64,000 nucleotides of DNA from NCBI GenBank assembly GCA_964489095.1, contig CAZAXM010000002.1:23412-87411 (forward strand). The letters are read 5' to 3'. The translations under genes and the position numbers were made by a program. Positions within the stretch are counted from its first letter, which is position 1. Every line of letters starts with the position of its first letter. This DNA comes from Ruminiclostridium_E sp964489095. GTDB taxonomy: Bacteria; Bacillota; Clostridia; Oscillospirales; Ruminococcaceae. Shown here piece after piece: positions 1 to 9,068 of this stretch. The notes under the pieces were generated by a model. That model saw only the letters and a program-made list of their open reading frames with translations, did no database searches and had not been told where the DNA came from.

Positions 1-656
1 TTCAGAATAAGAATTATTCCGAGCTTTCCGAACGTCTTTCGGTTCATTGCGGAAGTCCATACGCGGCGGCACTTGCCGAGCTTCCGAAGCTGTTCGGCGG
101 AAGAGAGGTGTTCGACGCGGCGGAGCGTATTCTCCCCGATGAGAACACACGTTTTGTACTTAAAAGACTCCGTGAGCTTTACGACAATCTTTGCGCTCTC
201 GGCGCGGGCGACCGTGTTACGGTTGACCTCGGAATGGTAAGCCGCAACGAGGATTACTATACGGGCGTTGTGTTCAAGGGCTATGCGGCGGGATACGGTA
301 TGCCTGTTCTTACGGGCGGACGTTACGATAAGCTTATCTCGGATTTCGGCGTGGATATGCCTGCGACGGGCTTTGCCGTAAACGTAAACGCTGCCGCGCG
401 AATCATTATGAACAATGCTAAATCACGTCTTACAAAGCTTCCCGACGTTGTGGTTTTCGCGGAGGAAAACAGCCTTGTAGAAGGAATGCTGCATTGCAGC
501 GCGCTTATTTCGGAGGGCTTTACGGTTGACCACGCTAACTTCAAGACGCTTGACGAGGCGAGGAGTTACACGGAAAATCGCGGGATAGCGCGGCTTGATA
601 TTGTGTCGGGCGGAGATGTCACGGTTCTGAGCCTCTCCGACGGAAAGGACGAGTGA
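1..656 (+). CDS. hisZ: ATP phosphoribosyltransferase regulatory subunit HisZ (5' end outside window)
   Basis: Partial gene. The frame is open from base 3 with no start in the window, so the N-terminus lies upstream; a GTG at 108 is only an internal codon. HisZ is a catalytically inactive histidyl-tRNA synthetase paralogue that forms a complex with short HisG and makes it sensitive to histidine. Visible signs are the class II synthetase-like GGRYD motif and the ATGFAVNV stretch, which resemble the HisRS catalytic core. It ends 1 nt before the hisG start, and hisG is the short form that needs HisZ. HisRS (hisS) is the alternative, but the context and poor catalytic motifs favour HisZ. Confidence 0.9.
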   Translation, partial: QNKNYSELSERLSVHCGSPYAAALAELPKLFGGREVFDAAERILPDENTRFVLKRLRELYDNLCALGAGDRVTVDLGMVSRNEDYYTGVVFKGYAAGYGMPVLTGGRYDKLISDFGVDMPATGFAVNVNAAARIIMNNAKSRLTKLPDVVVFAEENSLVEGMLHCSALISEGFTVDHANFKTLDEARSYTENRGIARLDIVSGGDVTVLSLSDGKDE

Positions 657-657
657 C

Positions 658-1296
658 ATGAACGAAAAGAAAACGCTTAGAATTGCACTTACAAAGGGCA
701 GACTTGAAAAGGACACGGTTGGTCTGTTTGAAAAAATCGGGTTTGACGTTACCCAGCTTCGCGAAAAGGGCAGAAAGCTGATTCTGCCTGTTCCGGGACA
801 GAATATCGAGGTTGTTCTCGCAAAAGCCGCTGATGTTATCACTTACGTTGAACATGGCGCGTGCGACCTTGGAGTTGTCGGAAAGGACACGATAATGGAG
901 CACGGCGGAAAATATTTCGAGGTTGCCGACCTCGGCTTCGGCAGATGTCGTTTTGCGCTTGCAGTACGCAAGGGCGACGGTTTTTACGGCGGCTATGGGG
1001 TGAAAACGGTTGCGACGAAATACCCCGCTGTAACGCGCGCATTTTTTGAGCGTAAGAAAATGGACGTTGATATTGTGAAAATAGAAGGATCGGTTGAGCT
1101 TGCTCCGCTGCTTGGGATCGCGGACGGAATTGTTGATATTGTCGAAACGGGAACTACGCTTAAAGAAAACGGGCTTGTCGTTTTCGAGGATGTTGCGCCG
1201 ATTTCCGCAAGGCTTATTGTAAATACGGTAAGTATGAAGCTCAAAAAGAACGAGATCGACGAGCTTACAGAAAAAATGGTAAATGCTCTCGACTGA
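658..1296 (+). CDS. hisG: ATP phosphoribosyltransferase, short form (HisG)
   Basis: First enzyme of histidine biosynthesis: condenses ATP with PRPP to give phosphoribosyl-ATP. The protein is 212 residues, the length of the short HisG class that lacks the C-terminal regulatory domain and works with HisZ, which is encoded just upstream. The family signature is seen in the segment around residues 140-165 (GSVELAPLL followed by IVETGTTLKENGL). The start ATG lies 1 nt after the hisZ stop, which suggests translational coupling. Control of the operon itself cannot be seen because its promoter is outside the window. Confidence 0.96.
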   Translation: MNEKKTLRIALTKGRLEKDTVGLFEKIGFDVTQLREKGRKLILPVPGQNIEVVLAKAADVITYVEHGACDLGVVGKDTIMEHGGKYFEVADLGFGRCRFALAVRKGDGFYGGYGVKTVATKYPAVTRAFFERKKMDVDIVKIEGSVELAPLLGIADGIVDIVETGTTLKENGLVVFEDVAPISARLIVNTVSMKLKKNEIDELTEKMVNALD

Positions 1297-1309
1297 AAGG
1301 AACTAAAAA

Positions 1310-2605
1310 ATGATTGAAACGATTTACGCGGACGGAAGCGAAAAGGCTTTTCTGAAAGAGGTTGAACGCAGAAGCAGCGCCATTAACGCCGACGTTGAAA
1401 AAACTGTAAAGGAAATTATCGCGGACGTAAAGGAGAACGGCGATAAGGCGGTCAAAGCCTACACGGCTAAGTTCGACTGTGCGGAAACAAAGTGCTACCG
1501 CGTTCCCGATGAAATGATACAGGACGCTCTTACAGAGGCGGATCCCGATTTTGTCAACGCTATGCTCAACTGTGTGGAAAACATCACGAAATTCCACGAA
1601 AAGCAGAAGCAGAACGGTTATATGATGACTGACGAACGCGGAGTTGTTCTCGGCAGACGCGTAAGAGGTCTGGATAAGGTCGGTCTTTATGTTCCCGGCG
1701 GCACGGCGGCGTATCCGTCATCTGTGCTGATGAATGCGATTCCTGCGAAAATTGCAGGGGTCGGTGAAATAATAATGGTAACTCCTCCGCTTAAAGATGG
1801 CACGCCGAACAAGGATATTCTTGTAGCAGCCGCTCTCTGCGGGGTCGATAAGGTGTTTATGTGCGGCGGCGCGCAGGCGGTAGCGGCACTCGCTTACGGC
1901 ACTGAGGAGATTCCGAAAGTGTCAAAAATCGTAGGCCCCGGAAATATTTTTGTTGCGACAGCTAAAAAGCTCCTCTACGGAACGGTTGATATTGATATGA
2001 TCGCGGGACCCAGCGAAATACTGATTGTTGCTGACGACAGCGCGAACCCGAAGTACCTTGCCGCAGATCTTATGTCACAGGCTGAACATGATAAGCTCGC
2101 GAGTGCGATCCTGATTACTACAAGCGAGCGCGTTGCCAAGGAAACGACCGCCGAGCTTGAGCGTCAGGTAAAGCTGATGTCGCGTGAGGAGATCATCCGC
2201 TACTCACTTGAAAACTACGGGAAAATCATTGTCACAAAAACTATGGCGGAGGCTTGTGAGCTGGCTGACAGCCTTGCTCCGGAGCATCTTGAGGTTGTCG
2301 CGGAAAATCCGCTTGAATATATCGGAAAGCTTGATAACGTCGGCTCTCTGTTTCTCGGACAGTATTCGCCCGAACCCCTCGGCGATTACTATGCGGGTCC
2401 GAACCACGTTCTTCCCACAAGCGGAACAGCGCGCTTCTTCTCGCCGCTTTCGGTTGACAGCTTTGTAAAAAAATCAAGCTATATCTACTACACGCCCGAC
2501 GCGCTTAACGATGCTGCGGACGATGTAATTCTTGTTGCGGAACGCGAACGTCTTACCGCGCACGCAAATTCGATAAAGGTCAGAATCGAGGATTTAAGAA
2601 AATAA
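1310..2605 (+). CDS. hisD: histidinol dehydrogenase (HisD)
   Basis: Zinc enzyme that oxidises histidinol to histidine in two NAD-dependent steps, the last reactions of the pathway. It has 431 residues, normal for the family. The conserved PGGTAAYPSSVLM, GPGNIFVATAKK and IAGPSEI segments and the EHLEV and GPNHVLPT motifs are present; these carry the catalytic Glu/His and zinc ligands. A ribosome-binding site (GAAAGGAAC) precedes the ATG. Its stop codon overlaps the hisC start (TAATG), so the two are coupled. Confidence 0.97.
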   Translation: MIETIYADGSEKAFLKEVERRSSAINADVEKTVKEIIADVKENGDKAVKAYTAKFDCAETKCYRVPDEMIQDALTEADPDFVNAMLNCVENITKFHEKQKQNGYMMTDERGVVLGRRVRGLDKVGLYVPGGTAAYPSSVLMNAIPAKIAGVGEIIMVTPPLKDGTPNKDILVAAALCGVDKVFMCGGAQAVAALAYGTEEIPKVSKIVGPGNIFVATAKKLLYGTVDIDMIAGPSEILIVADDSANPKYLAADLMSQAEHDKLASAILITTSERVAKETTAELERQVKLMSREEIIRYSLENYGKIIVTKTMAEACELADSLAPEHLEVVAENPLEYIGKLDNVGSLFLGQYSPEPLGDYYAGPNHVLPTSGTARFFSPLSVDSFVKKSSYIYYTPDALNDAADDVILVAERERLTAHANSIKVRIEDLRK

Positions 2606-3645
2606 TGTACCAGCTTACAGAAAAACTGCGGGAGCTTGTCCCCTATGAGCCGATTTCGGGCGAATATAAAATCCGGCTTGACGCGAACGAAAGTTTTTTC
2701 AGAACATCTCCCGAAACAATAGCGCGTGCGGTGGAGAAAGCTGCGCTTAACCGCTATCCCGACCCCTACGCCCGGTGTGCAGTCGAAGCGTTCGCGGGTT
2801 TTTACGGAATTTCTCCCGATACGGTTACTGCGGGAAACGGGAGCGACGAGCTTATCAGCATACTTACGGGCTGTTTCCTGAAGAAAGGCGAAAAAGTGCT
2901 TTGCTTTTCGCGCGATTTTTCAATGTACAGTTTCTATTCCTACCTTTACGAACTTGAGGTCCTTGTAATGGAAAAGGAAGCCGACCTGACGATCGACGTT
3001 GATAAGGCTATTGCGTGTGCAAACGAAAACAACGTGCGCTGTATCATTTTTTCCAACCCCTGCAACCCGACTTCTCTCGGACTCAGAAAGGCGGACGTAA
3101 GGCGTCTGATTGAGAATGTAAGTGCGCTTGTCGTACTTGACGAGGCATATATGGATTTCTGGGACGAGGACGAAAGTTTTCTCGCGGACGTTGAAAAGTA
3201 TGACAATCTGATTGTGCTGAGAACCTGCTCAAAGGCTCTGGCGATGGCGGGGATACGGCTTGGCCTTGCGGTTACGGATAAAGCTAAAACATCTGCGCTC
3301 CGTGCGGCGAAGTCCCCCTACAATGTAAATACGGTCACACAGCTTATCGCGGCGGAGGTGCTTTCCGACCGCGAACAGCTCCAAAAAAACATTGCGGCGA
3401 TAAAATCGTCCGTGCGCGGGCTTTACGAGGCTCTTTCGGGGCTGAACTGCACGTATTTCGAGAAAATCTACGAGCCTGTCACGAACTTTGTGTACATAAA
3501 AAGTGAAAAGAGTAAAGAGATTTACGAATATCTGCTTACCTGTTCGATCGCCGTTCGGTGCATGAACGGATATCTGAGAATAACCTGCGGAACGGCGGAG
3601 GAAAACCGCGCTGTTGCTGCCGCAATTGCGGATTTCCGCGCGTAA
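2605..3645 (+). CDS. hisC: histidinol-phosphate aminotransferase (HisC)
   Basis: PLP-dependent class I/II aminotransferase converting imidazole-acetol phosphate plus glutamate to histidinol phosphate. 346 residues. Visible motifs are GNGSDELI in the N-terminal half, SNPCNPTSLG, the VLDEAYMDF segment (PLP-binding Asp/Tyr) and TCSKALAMAGIRLG with the Schiff-base lysine. The start overlaps the hisD stop by one base. The same family includes threonine-phosphate decarboxylase-like enzymes, but its position between hisD and hisB makes HisC the clear call. Confidence 0.95.
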   Translation: MYQLTEKLRELVPYEPISGEYKIRLDANESFFRTSPETIARAVEKAALNRYPDPYARCAVEAFAGFYGISPDTVTAGNGSDELISILTGCFLKKGEKVLCFSRDFSMYSFYSYLYELEVLVMEKEADLTIDVDKAIACANENNVRCIIFSNPCNPTSLGLRKADVRRLIENVSALVVLDEAYMDFWDEDESFLADVEKYDNLIVLRTCSKALAMAGIRLGLAVTDKAKTSALRAAKSPYNVNTVTQLIAAEVLSDREQLQKNIAAIKSSVRGLYEALSGLNCTYFEKIYEPVTNFVYIKSEKSKEIYEYLLTCSIAVRCMNGYLRITCGTAEENRAVAAAIADFRA

Positions 3646-3655
3646 AGGAGTTGCT

Positions 3656-4234
3656 ATGAGAACGGCTGTAATTGAAAGAAAAACAAAGGAAACGGATATC
3701 AGGATCGCGCTTGGCGTTGACGGTTCGGGTGTTCACGAGATTGACACGGGTATCGGTTTTTTTGACCATATGCTGACTGCGCTTGCCGTTCACGGCGGCT
3801 TCGATTTAACGGTAAGCTGTAAGGGCGACCTGAACGTGGACGGTCACCATACCGTTGAGGACGTGGGGATTTGTCTTGGACAGGCTTTCGCCCGTGCACT
3901 TGGCGACAAGGGCGGGATCGCCCGCTACGGCTCGGCGTTTATTCCGATGGACGAGGCGTTAGGCTTCTGCGCGCTTGATATAAGCGCACGCCCGTTTCTG
4001 GTGTTCAACGCGCAGTTCACAAATGAAAAAATAGGCGATTACGACGCGTGTCTGACTGAGGAATTTATGCGCGCTTTCGCGTTTAACGCGGGGATAACGC
4101 TGCATCTGCGCGAGGAGTATGGAAAAAACGACCACCACATCACCGAGGCACTTTTTAAAGCGCTCGCACACGCGCTGAAACAGGCGGTAACTGTTACAGG
4201 CGGCGGCGCATTGTCGTCAAAGGGCGTGTTATAA
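3656..4234 (+). CDS. hisB: imidazoleglycerol-phosphate dehydratase (HisB, single-function)
   Basis: Manganese enzyme that dehydrates imidazoleglycerol phosphate to imidazole-acetol phosphate. The ATG at 3656 is chosen because AAAGGAG lies 6 nt upstream and the protein then begins MRTAVIERKT as in the family (192 residues); a longer reading from a TTG at 3614 would run into hisC. Two HHxxE metal motifs are seen, near residues 64 and 160. It carries no N-terminal histidinol-phosphatase domain, so that activity must come from another gene, and none was recognised in this window. Confidence 0.97.
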   Translation: MRTAVIERKTKETDIRIALGVDGSGVHEIDTGIGFFDHMLTALAVHGGFDLTVSCKGDLNVDGHHTVEDVGICLGQAFARALGDKGGIARYGSAFIPMDEALGFCALDISARPFLVFNAQFTNEKIGDYDACLTEEFMRAFAFNAGITLHLREEYGKNDHHITEALFKALAHALKQAVTVTGGGALSSKGVL

Positions 4235-4248
4235 ACCGGAGGAATCAG

Positions 4249-4845
4249 ATGAAAATTGCAATTATAGATTACGGCGCGGGGAATCTGTTCAGTGTCCAGA
4301 ACGCGCTGAATTACCTCGGAATACAGAACACGGTAACGAGCGAGGTTTCGGATATTCGCAGGGCTGACCGCCTTATTTTACCGGGGGTAGGCGCGTTTCC
4401 CGACGCAATGAAAATGCTGGAGGCGAGCGGGCTTATAAAGGAGCTTCGCGAGCAGGTAAAGCAGAAACCGCTGATGGGAATTTGCCTTGGAATGCAGATG
4501 TTGTTTGAAAAAAGCCACGAATTCGGCGAAACGGACGGTCTTGGCTTTATTTCGGGCACAGTCGAGCTGATGACTCCTGAAAACCTGCTTGTGCCGCAGA
4601 TAGGCTGGAACAAGCTGATCTACAATGAAAAATGCCCGCTTTTAGACGGACTTGACGAGCCGTATGTTTATTTTGTTCATTCCTATGCGGCGAAATGCAG
4701 CAGCATTAATGTCGCGGCGTACACCGATTACGGCGGAAATGTTCCCGCGGTGGTGTTCAGCGGAAATGTGTACGGCTGTCAGTTCCACCCCGAAAAGAGC
4801 GGTGAAGCGGGGCTTGAAATACTGCGTATTTTTGCGAAAATATAA
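4249..4845 (+). CDS. hisH: imidazole glycerol phosphate synthase, glutaminase subunit (HisH)
   Basis: Class I glutamine amidotransferase that releases ammonia from glutamine and channels it to HisF. 198 residues. The nucleophile cysteine is in GICLGMQMLF near residue 80, and the catalytic His and Glu are in CQFHPEKSG near residue 180. A GGAGG ribosome-binding site lies 6 nt before the ATG. Unusually, hisA and a small membrane-protein gene separate it from its partner hisF. Confidence 0.97.
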   Translation: MKIAIIDYGAGNLFSVQNALNYLGIQNTVTSEVSDIRRADRLILPGVGAFPDAMKMLEASGLIKELREQVKQKPLMGICLGMQMLFEKSHEFGETDGLGFISGTVELMTPENLLVPQIGWNKLIYNEKCPLLDGLDEPYVYFVHSYAAKCSSINVAAYTDYGGNVPAVVFSGNVYGCQFHPEKSGEAGLEILRIFAKI

Positions 4846-4854
4846 GGAGCGGCT

Positions 4855-5568
4855 ATGATTATTTTACCTGCAATTGATATAAAGGACGGGAACTGCGTTC
4901 GGCTTTTCAAGGGCGATTACGGCACGGTGCAAAAGGTCGCAGAGAACTATATGGATACGGCGCGGTCGTTTGAAGCGGCGGGCGCTGAATGGATACATAT
5001 GGTTGACCTTGACGGCGCGAAGGACGCAACCCAGCAGAACAGGGATATTTTCCTTGACGTTGCCAAAAATACACGCTTAAAGGTCGAAGTCGGCGGCGGT
5101 ATCCGTTCGCTTGATACAGTTGAAATGTACCTTTCAAAGGGGGTAGAGCGCGTTATAATCGGTTCTGCGGCGGTGAAAAATCCGCAGCTTGTAAAGGACG
5201 CAGTAAAAGAATATGGCGAGCATATCGCGGTCGGCATTGACGCGAAGAACGGCTATGTCGCAACCGAGGGCTGGCTTGAAACGTCCGATGTGTACTTTAC
5301 CGACCTTGCAAAGGCAATGTCCGACGCGGGAGTCAAATACATTATCTTCACGGATATTTCAAAGGACGGTACGCTGTCGGGCGTAAACGCGCATCAGCTT
5401 GACGAGATAAACCGCGCGTGCGAGGCGAACATTATTGCGAGCGGCGGCGTTCATACGATTGACGATATTATAACCTGCAAAAAGCTCGGACTTTACGGGA
5501 CGATATGCGGAAAGAGCATTTACAGCGGAACGCTTGACCTTAAACAGGCGATAGCGGAGGGCAAATAA
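4855..5568 (+). CDS. hisA: ProFAR isomerase (HisA)
   Basis: 1-(5-phosphoribosyl)-5-[(5-phosphoribosylamino)methylideneamino]imidazole-4-carboxamide isomerase, an Amadori rearrangement in histidine synthesis. 237 residues forming a TIM barrel. The two catalytic aspartates are in AIDIKDG near the N-terminus and in FTDISKDGT in the second half; the phosphate-binding GGGIRS and SGGV segments are present. AAGGAG lies 5 nt upstream of the ATG. It is followed after 5 nt by a non-histidine gene. Confidence 0.97.
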   Translation: MIILPAIDIKDGNCVRLFKGDYGTVQKVAENYMDTARSFEAAGAEWIHMVDLDGAKDATQQNRDIFLDVAKNTRLKVEVGGGIRSLDTVEMYLSKGVERVIIGSAAVKNPQLVKDAVKEYGEHIAVGIDAKNGYVATEGWLETSDVYFTDLAKAMSDAGVKYIIFTDISKDGTLSGVNAHQLDEINRACEANIIASGGVHTIDDIITCKKLGLYGTICGKSIYSGTLDLKQAIAEGK

Positions 5569-5573
5569 TCGGA

Positions 5574-5978
5574 ATGCTTGATTTTATCGTTATCGCTGCA
5601 CTGTTTCTGTGCGCGGCGGTTTTTCTTGTGCCTGCGGCGCTGGCGGTTTTCGGAGCTGTCAGGAAGAGGAAAAAGCTTGCGATAACCTGTTCGGCGGTTC
5701 TTGCGGCGGAAATACTGCTTGTGGGTTCGTACAGCGTTCTTTTTCCGACTTGCTTTCCTTTTGTTGACCTTTGGGTGCAGGGGAAAACGAAAAGCGAAAT
5801 AGCTTCTTATTATGGCGAGCCTGACAGTGAAACAGAGCGGCGGTTTGGGTATATCGTCGGAAAGGACAACGGCTTTTTCGGCGTTATGAGTTCCAATCTT
5901 GACGAGTATTATTACATTATTTTTGATGAAAACGGCACGGCGGGATCGGTGGAAAAGAGCGATCCGATAGGCGGCTGA
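5574..5978 (+). CDS. small membrane protein with a BamE/SmpA-like C-terminal domain, inside the his operon
   Basis: 134 residues, no named family recognised. Two hydrophobic segments (about residues 4-25 and 35-57) are followed by a soluble C-terminal part. That part has the pattern of SmpA/OmlA/BamE-like modules: GKTKSEIASYYGEPDSE, an aromatic-rich strand, then YYYIIFDENGTAGSVE. The assignment to that fold is inference from pattern only. It starts 5 nt after hisA and ends 17 nt before hisF, with a GAGGGC element inside the hisA end as a possible ribosome-binding site, so it should be co-transcribed with the his genes. Its role in the operon is unknown. Confidence 0.75.
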   Translation: MLDFIVIAALFLCAAVFLVPAALAVFGAVRKRKKLAITCSAVLAAEILLVGSYSVLFPTCFPFVDLWVQGKTKSEIASYYGEPDSETERRFGYIVGKDNGFFGVMSSNLDEYYYIIFDENGTAGSVEKSDPIGG

Positions 5979-5995
5979 TAAAGAAAGGAGCGCGT

Positions 5996-6748
5996 ATGCT
6001 TGCAAAAAGAATAATTCCCTGCCTTGACGTGCGCAACGGTAAGGTCGTTAAGGGCGTAAATTTTAAGGGGATAAAGGACGTCGGCGACCCTGTGGAGCTT
6101 GCAAAAAGGTACAACAAGCAGGGTGCGGACGAGCTGGTTTTTTATGATATAACCGCTTCTCACGAGGGGCGCGGGCTTATGCTCAACGTGGTAAGCGAAA
6201 CTGCCGCGCAGGTGTTCGTGCCGCTTTGCGTTGGCGGGGGAATAGCGACGATCGACGATTTCCGCGACACGCTGCGCGCAGGTGCGGACAAGGTTTCCGT
6301 GAACTCACAGGCGGTGAAAAATCCGAAGCTGATAAGTGACGCGGCGGAGATTTTCGGCAGCCAGTGCGTGGTTGTCGGGATCGACGCGAAGCGCGTTGAC
6401 GGCGCGTATCACGTTTTTATTAACGGTGGGCGAATCGACACGGGTCGCGAGCTTGGCGACTGGGTCGCGGAGCTTGAAAAGCGCGGTGCGGGTGAGATCT
6501 GCCTTAACTCGATGGACGCTGACGGAACGAAGGCAGGTTTTGACATTGAAATGCTGAATTTCGTATGTGAGCGGGTAAAAATTCCCGTAATCGCAAGTGG
6601 CGGCTGCGGCTGTATCACTGATTTTTCGGACGTGTTCAAAAACACGAAGGCGAGTGCGGCGTTAGCAGCTTCAATGTTTCATTTCGGAGAGCTTACGGTC
6701 GGCGAGGTCAAGGAGTATCTTACGCGAGAGGGGATTGAGGTCAGATGA
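5996..6748 (+). CDS. hisF: imidazole glycerol phosphate synthase, cyclase subunit (HisF)
   Basis: TIM-barrel cyclase that uses ammonia from HisH to form imidazole glycerol phosphate and AICAR. 250 residues. The catalytic aspartates are in IPCLDVRNGK (N-terminus) and VVVGIDAKR (middle), and the phosphate-binding CVGGGI and ASGGCG stretches are present. AAAGGAG lies 5 nt before the ATG. Its TGA stop overlaps the hisI start ATGATG. Confidence 0.97.
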   Translation: MLAKRIIPCLDVRNGKVVKGVNFKGIKDVGDPVELAKRYNKQGADELVFYDITASHEGRGLMLNVVSETAAQVFVPLCVGGGIATIDDFRDTLRAGADKVSVNSQAVKNPKLISDAAEIFGSQCVVVGIDAKRVDGAYHVFINGGRIDTGRELGDWVAELEKRGAGEICLNSMDADGTKAGFDIEMLNFVCERVKIPVIASGGCGCITDFSDVFKNTKASAALAASMFHFGELTVGEVKEYLTREGIEVR

Positions 6749-7077
6749 TGGAAGATATTGAAAAGTATTTCAAAAAAGCGGATTTAATTCCCGCTATCGT
6801 ACAGGACGCGGAAAACGGCGAGGTGCTTATGCTTGCGTATATGAACCGCGAAAGCCTGAAAAAGACGCTTGAAACGGGGTATACCTGGTTCTGGAGCCGT
6901 TCAAGACAGGAGCTTTGGAACAAGGGTGCGACGTCGGGGCATATGCAGAAAATCACCGAGATGTACAGCGACTGCGACGATGACACGCTTTTAATAAGGG
7001 TTATTCAGACGGGTGCAGCCTGTCACACAGGAAACAGAACGTGTTTCTTTACACGAATTAACGGAAAGGATTTTTAA
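6745..7077 (+). CDS. hisI: phosphoribosyl-AMP cyclohydrolase (HisI)
   Basis: Opens the adenine ring of phosphoribosyl-AMP, the third step of the pathway. 110 residues, the stand-alone cyclohydrolase. Metal-binding signatures are visible: DCDDDTLLIRV and GAACHTGNRTCF near the C-terminus. It overlaps hisF by 4 nt and is followed after 2 nt by hisE, so the two activities that are often fused in one HisIE protein are separate here. Confidence 0.97.
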   Translation: MMEDIEKYFKKADLIPAIVQDAENGEVLMLAYMNRESLKKTLETGYTWFWSRSRQELWNKGATSGHMQKITEMYSDCDDDTLLIRVIQTGAACHTGNRTCFFTRINGKDF

Positions 7078-7079
7078 AA

Positions 7080-7406
7080 ATGGAAAACGTATTAAAGGAT
7101 CTTTACGACACGGTTGTCGAGCGCAAATCGGAAAAGCAGGAGGGCAGTTATACCTGCTATCTTTTTGAAAAGGGAATTGATAAAATTCTGAAAAAATGCG
7201 GCGAGGAATGCACCGAAATGGTTATTGCCGCGAAAAATGCCGACAACGACGAGCTTAAAAACGAGATTGCCGACCTTATTTATCACGTTATGGTTATGTG
7301 CGTTGAGCGCGGACTTGACTGGGCTGATGTTGAAGCGGTTCTTGCTGAACGCAGCAACAAAAAGGGAAATCTCAAGCAGTTCCACACGGTTGACAAAAAC
7401 ACATAA
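7080..7406 (+). CDS. hisE: phosphoribosyl-ATP pyrophosphohydrolase (HisE)
   Basis: Removes pyrophosphate from phosphoribosyl-ATP, the second step of histidine synthesis. 108 residues of the all-alpha MazG-like fold. The metal-binding GEECTEMVIAAK helix and the later DLIYHVMVMC helix are visible. It is the last gene of the operon; an intrinsic terminator follows within 20 nt of the stop. Confidence 0.97.
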   Translation: MENVLKDLYDTVVERKSEKQEGSYTCYLFEKGIDKILKKCGEECTEMVIAAKNADNDELKNEIADLIYHVMVMCVERGLDWADVEAVLAERSNKKGNLKQFHTVDKNT

Positions 7407-7423
7407 GAGGGCATCTAGAAACG

Positions 7424-7456
7424 GCAGTTGTTCCGCGCGGAACAGCTGCTTTTTTT
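7424..7456 (+). terminator. intrinsic terminator of the his operon
   Basis: An inverted repeat GCAGTTGTTCCG / CGGAACAGCTGC (one G-U pair) is followed by seven Ts. It sits 17 nt after the hisE stop. Confidence 0.9.
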
Positions 7457-7489
7457 ATTCGTAATATGTGGTTGAACTATGCCGGAATG

Positions 7490-7518
7490 TTGACAACAGG
7501 CGGATTATGTGGTATAAT
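7490..7518 (+). promoter_or_regulatory. sigma-70-type promoter for the chemoreceptor-like gene
   Basis: Perfect TTGACA (7490-7495), 17-nt spacer, perfect TATAAT (7513-7518) with an extended -10 TGG just upstream. The gene starts 52 nt downstream. Confidence 0.9.
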
Positions 7519-7569
7519 AAAAAATATAGGAAACATTTGTAACACAAAAAGGGAAAGGAAATTAAAACG

Positions 7570-9060
7570 ATGGAACTGTTAAAGGAAAACGAACGGAGCG
7601 CGAATAAGGCGGCGGCTAAGGCGATGCTTATAACGATGGGCGCATTTGTGGTTGTGCTTGTCCTTAATATCCTGGGCATTTTCGTTCTTGATATGGGGAC
7701 TATGATCGTATCGTTCCTGCTAAGCTGCGTGGTTTTGTTCGTGCCGACGCTGATTGTAATTATTCTTAAAAAAGAAGGCGACTGGGTCAAATATGTTTCC
7801 GTAACGTGCGCGATAGTATTTACGCTTATCGCAACAGTAACCCTCTCATTCCATTCGGTTCTCCTCTACATATATCCGTTTGCAATTGCAAGTCTCTTCT
7901 TTTCAAGCCAGCTTAACACGTTCACCATGATCACAACAACGATCAGTGTTTCGCTCGGACAGCTTATCGCAAACGGTATGGGATTGAATATTGACAAAAA
8001 TCTTTACGATATGAAGCGGCTCGTTCTTTACGGAATACTTCCGCGCGCTATTATACTTATATGTCTTTCCTTTATTTTTTCACTGCTCTGTAAGCGGACA
8101 ACTAAAATGCTCGGAAACCTTATGGGTGCGGAGAAGCAGCGCGAGATGCGCGAAAAGTCGCTTGAAATGTCGCACAGGCTTTTAAGTACAGTTACCGAGC
8201 TTGATAAAATTTCAGCCGCTTCAACCGAATCAAATCTTAGCGTTTCTATGGAAACGTCAAATGTAATGCGCGATTCCGACGCGAATTTTAATCATATCAG
8301 GGCTGTCGAGGCGAATATGTCGCAGATATCCGAAAGCCTTAAAACCCTTGCTGATATGAGCGGTCGGATTTCGGGTCTGATTGAAAACGCGAATAACATT
8401 ACCTCTGAAAATGACAGGAAAATCACGGTCGCGTACTCGGAAATGGACGAAATATGCAAGGGAACGGACGAAAGTAAGGAGATTATCGAACGTCTTTCGG
8501 AGCAGTCGCGCAGAATTGTTGAAATAACAAAAATTATAACAGACATTGCGACGCAGACGAACATTCTCGCAATCAACGCTTCTATCGAGGCTTCTCACGC
8601 GGGCGAGGCGGGCGCAGGCTTTGCGGTTGTCGCTTCGGAAATTAAAGTTTTAGCGGAAAAGACGGCGAGGTCGGCAACGGAAATTGACGAAATTATCGGA
8701 CTTGTCGCACAGAATATCCAGGGTGCAGTTGAAGCGATGGAGAAAAACTCTGCCCTTACTCGTCAGGGTATGGAGGGTATGGAGCAGATAAAAATTTCCG
8801 CCGAACAGGTCAGCGCTTCCAACGGCACTGTTTCCGACAATATCGGAAGTATGAACGAGGTTATCGGAAATGTTTTTGCGAGCGGCGAGAGCGTTTCCGC
8901 ACAGCTTGTAAATGTCAGCAACAATATAGAAAACAACTGTAACGCGGTTCAGCACGTTGCCGCAGCTATCAAGGAAAACAGCGATGGGATCGCAAATCTC
9001 GGCACAATGGTTAAAGATATAAAGCATATGGCGCAGGAGCTTGAAAAACTGACAGTGTAA
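7570..9060 (+). CDS. methyl-accepting chemotaxis-type membrane protein
   Basis: 496 residues. The N-terminal third (about residues 17-173) holds some five to six hydrophobic segments and no obvious periplasmic sensor loop. The C-terminal part (about 220-490) is a long coiled-coil MCP signalling domain. The hairpin tip is well conserved around ATQTNILAINASIEASHAGE and GAGFAVVASEI, the CheA/CheW contact region. I see no HAMP domain. GGGAAAGGAA lies 9 nt before the ATG. No che genes are nearby, so the gene is an orphan receptor; the signal may be membrane-related. Family membership is clear, ligand unknown. Confidence 0.9.
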   Translation: MELLKENERSANKAAAKAMLITMGAFVVVLVLNILGIFVLDMGTMIVSFLLSCVVLFVPTLIVIILKKEGDWVKYVSVTCAIVFTLIATVTLSFHSVLLYIYPFAIASLFFSSQLNTFTMITTTISVSLGQLIANGMGLNIDKNLYDMKRLVLYGILPRAIILICLSFIFSLLCKRTTKMLGNLMGAEKQREMREKSLEMSHRLLSTVTELDKISAASTESNLSVSMETSNVMRDSDANFNHIRAVEANMSQISESLKTLADMSGRISGLIENANNITSENDRKITVAYSEMDEICKGTDESKEIIERLSEQSRRIVEITKIITDIATQTNILAINASIEASHAGEAGAGFAVVASEIKVLAEKTARSATEIDEIIGLVAQNIQGAVEAMEKNSALTRQGMEGMEQIKISAEQVSASNGTVSDNIGSMNEVIGNVFASGESVSAQLVNVSNNIENNCNAVQHVAAAIKENSDGIANLGTMVKDIKHMAQELEKLTV

Positions 9061-9068
9061 TATAAAAA

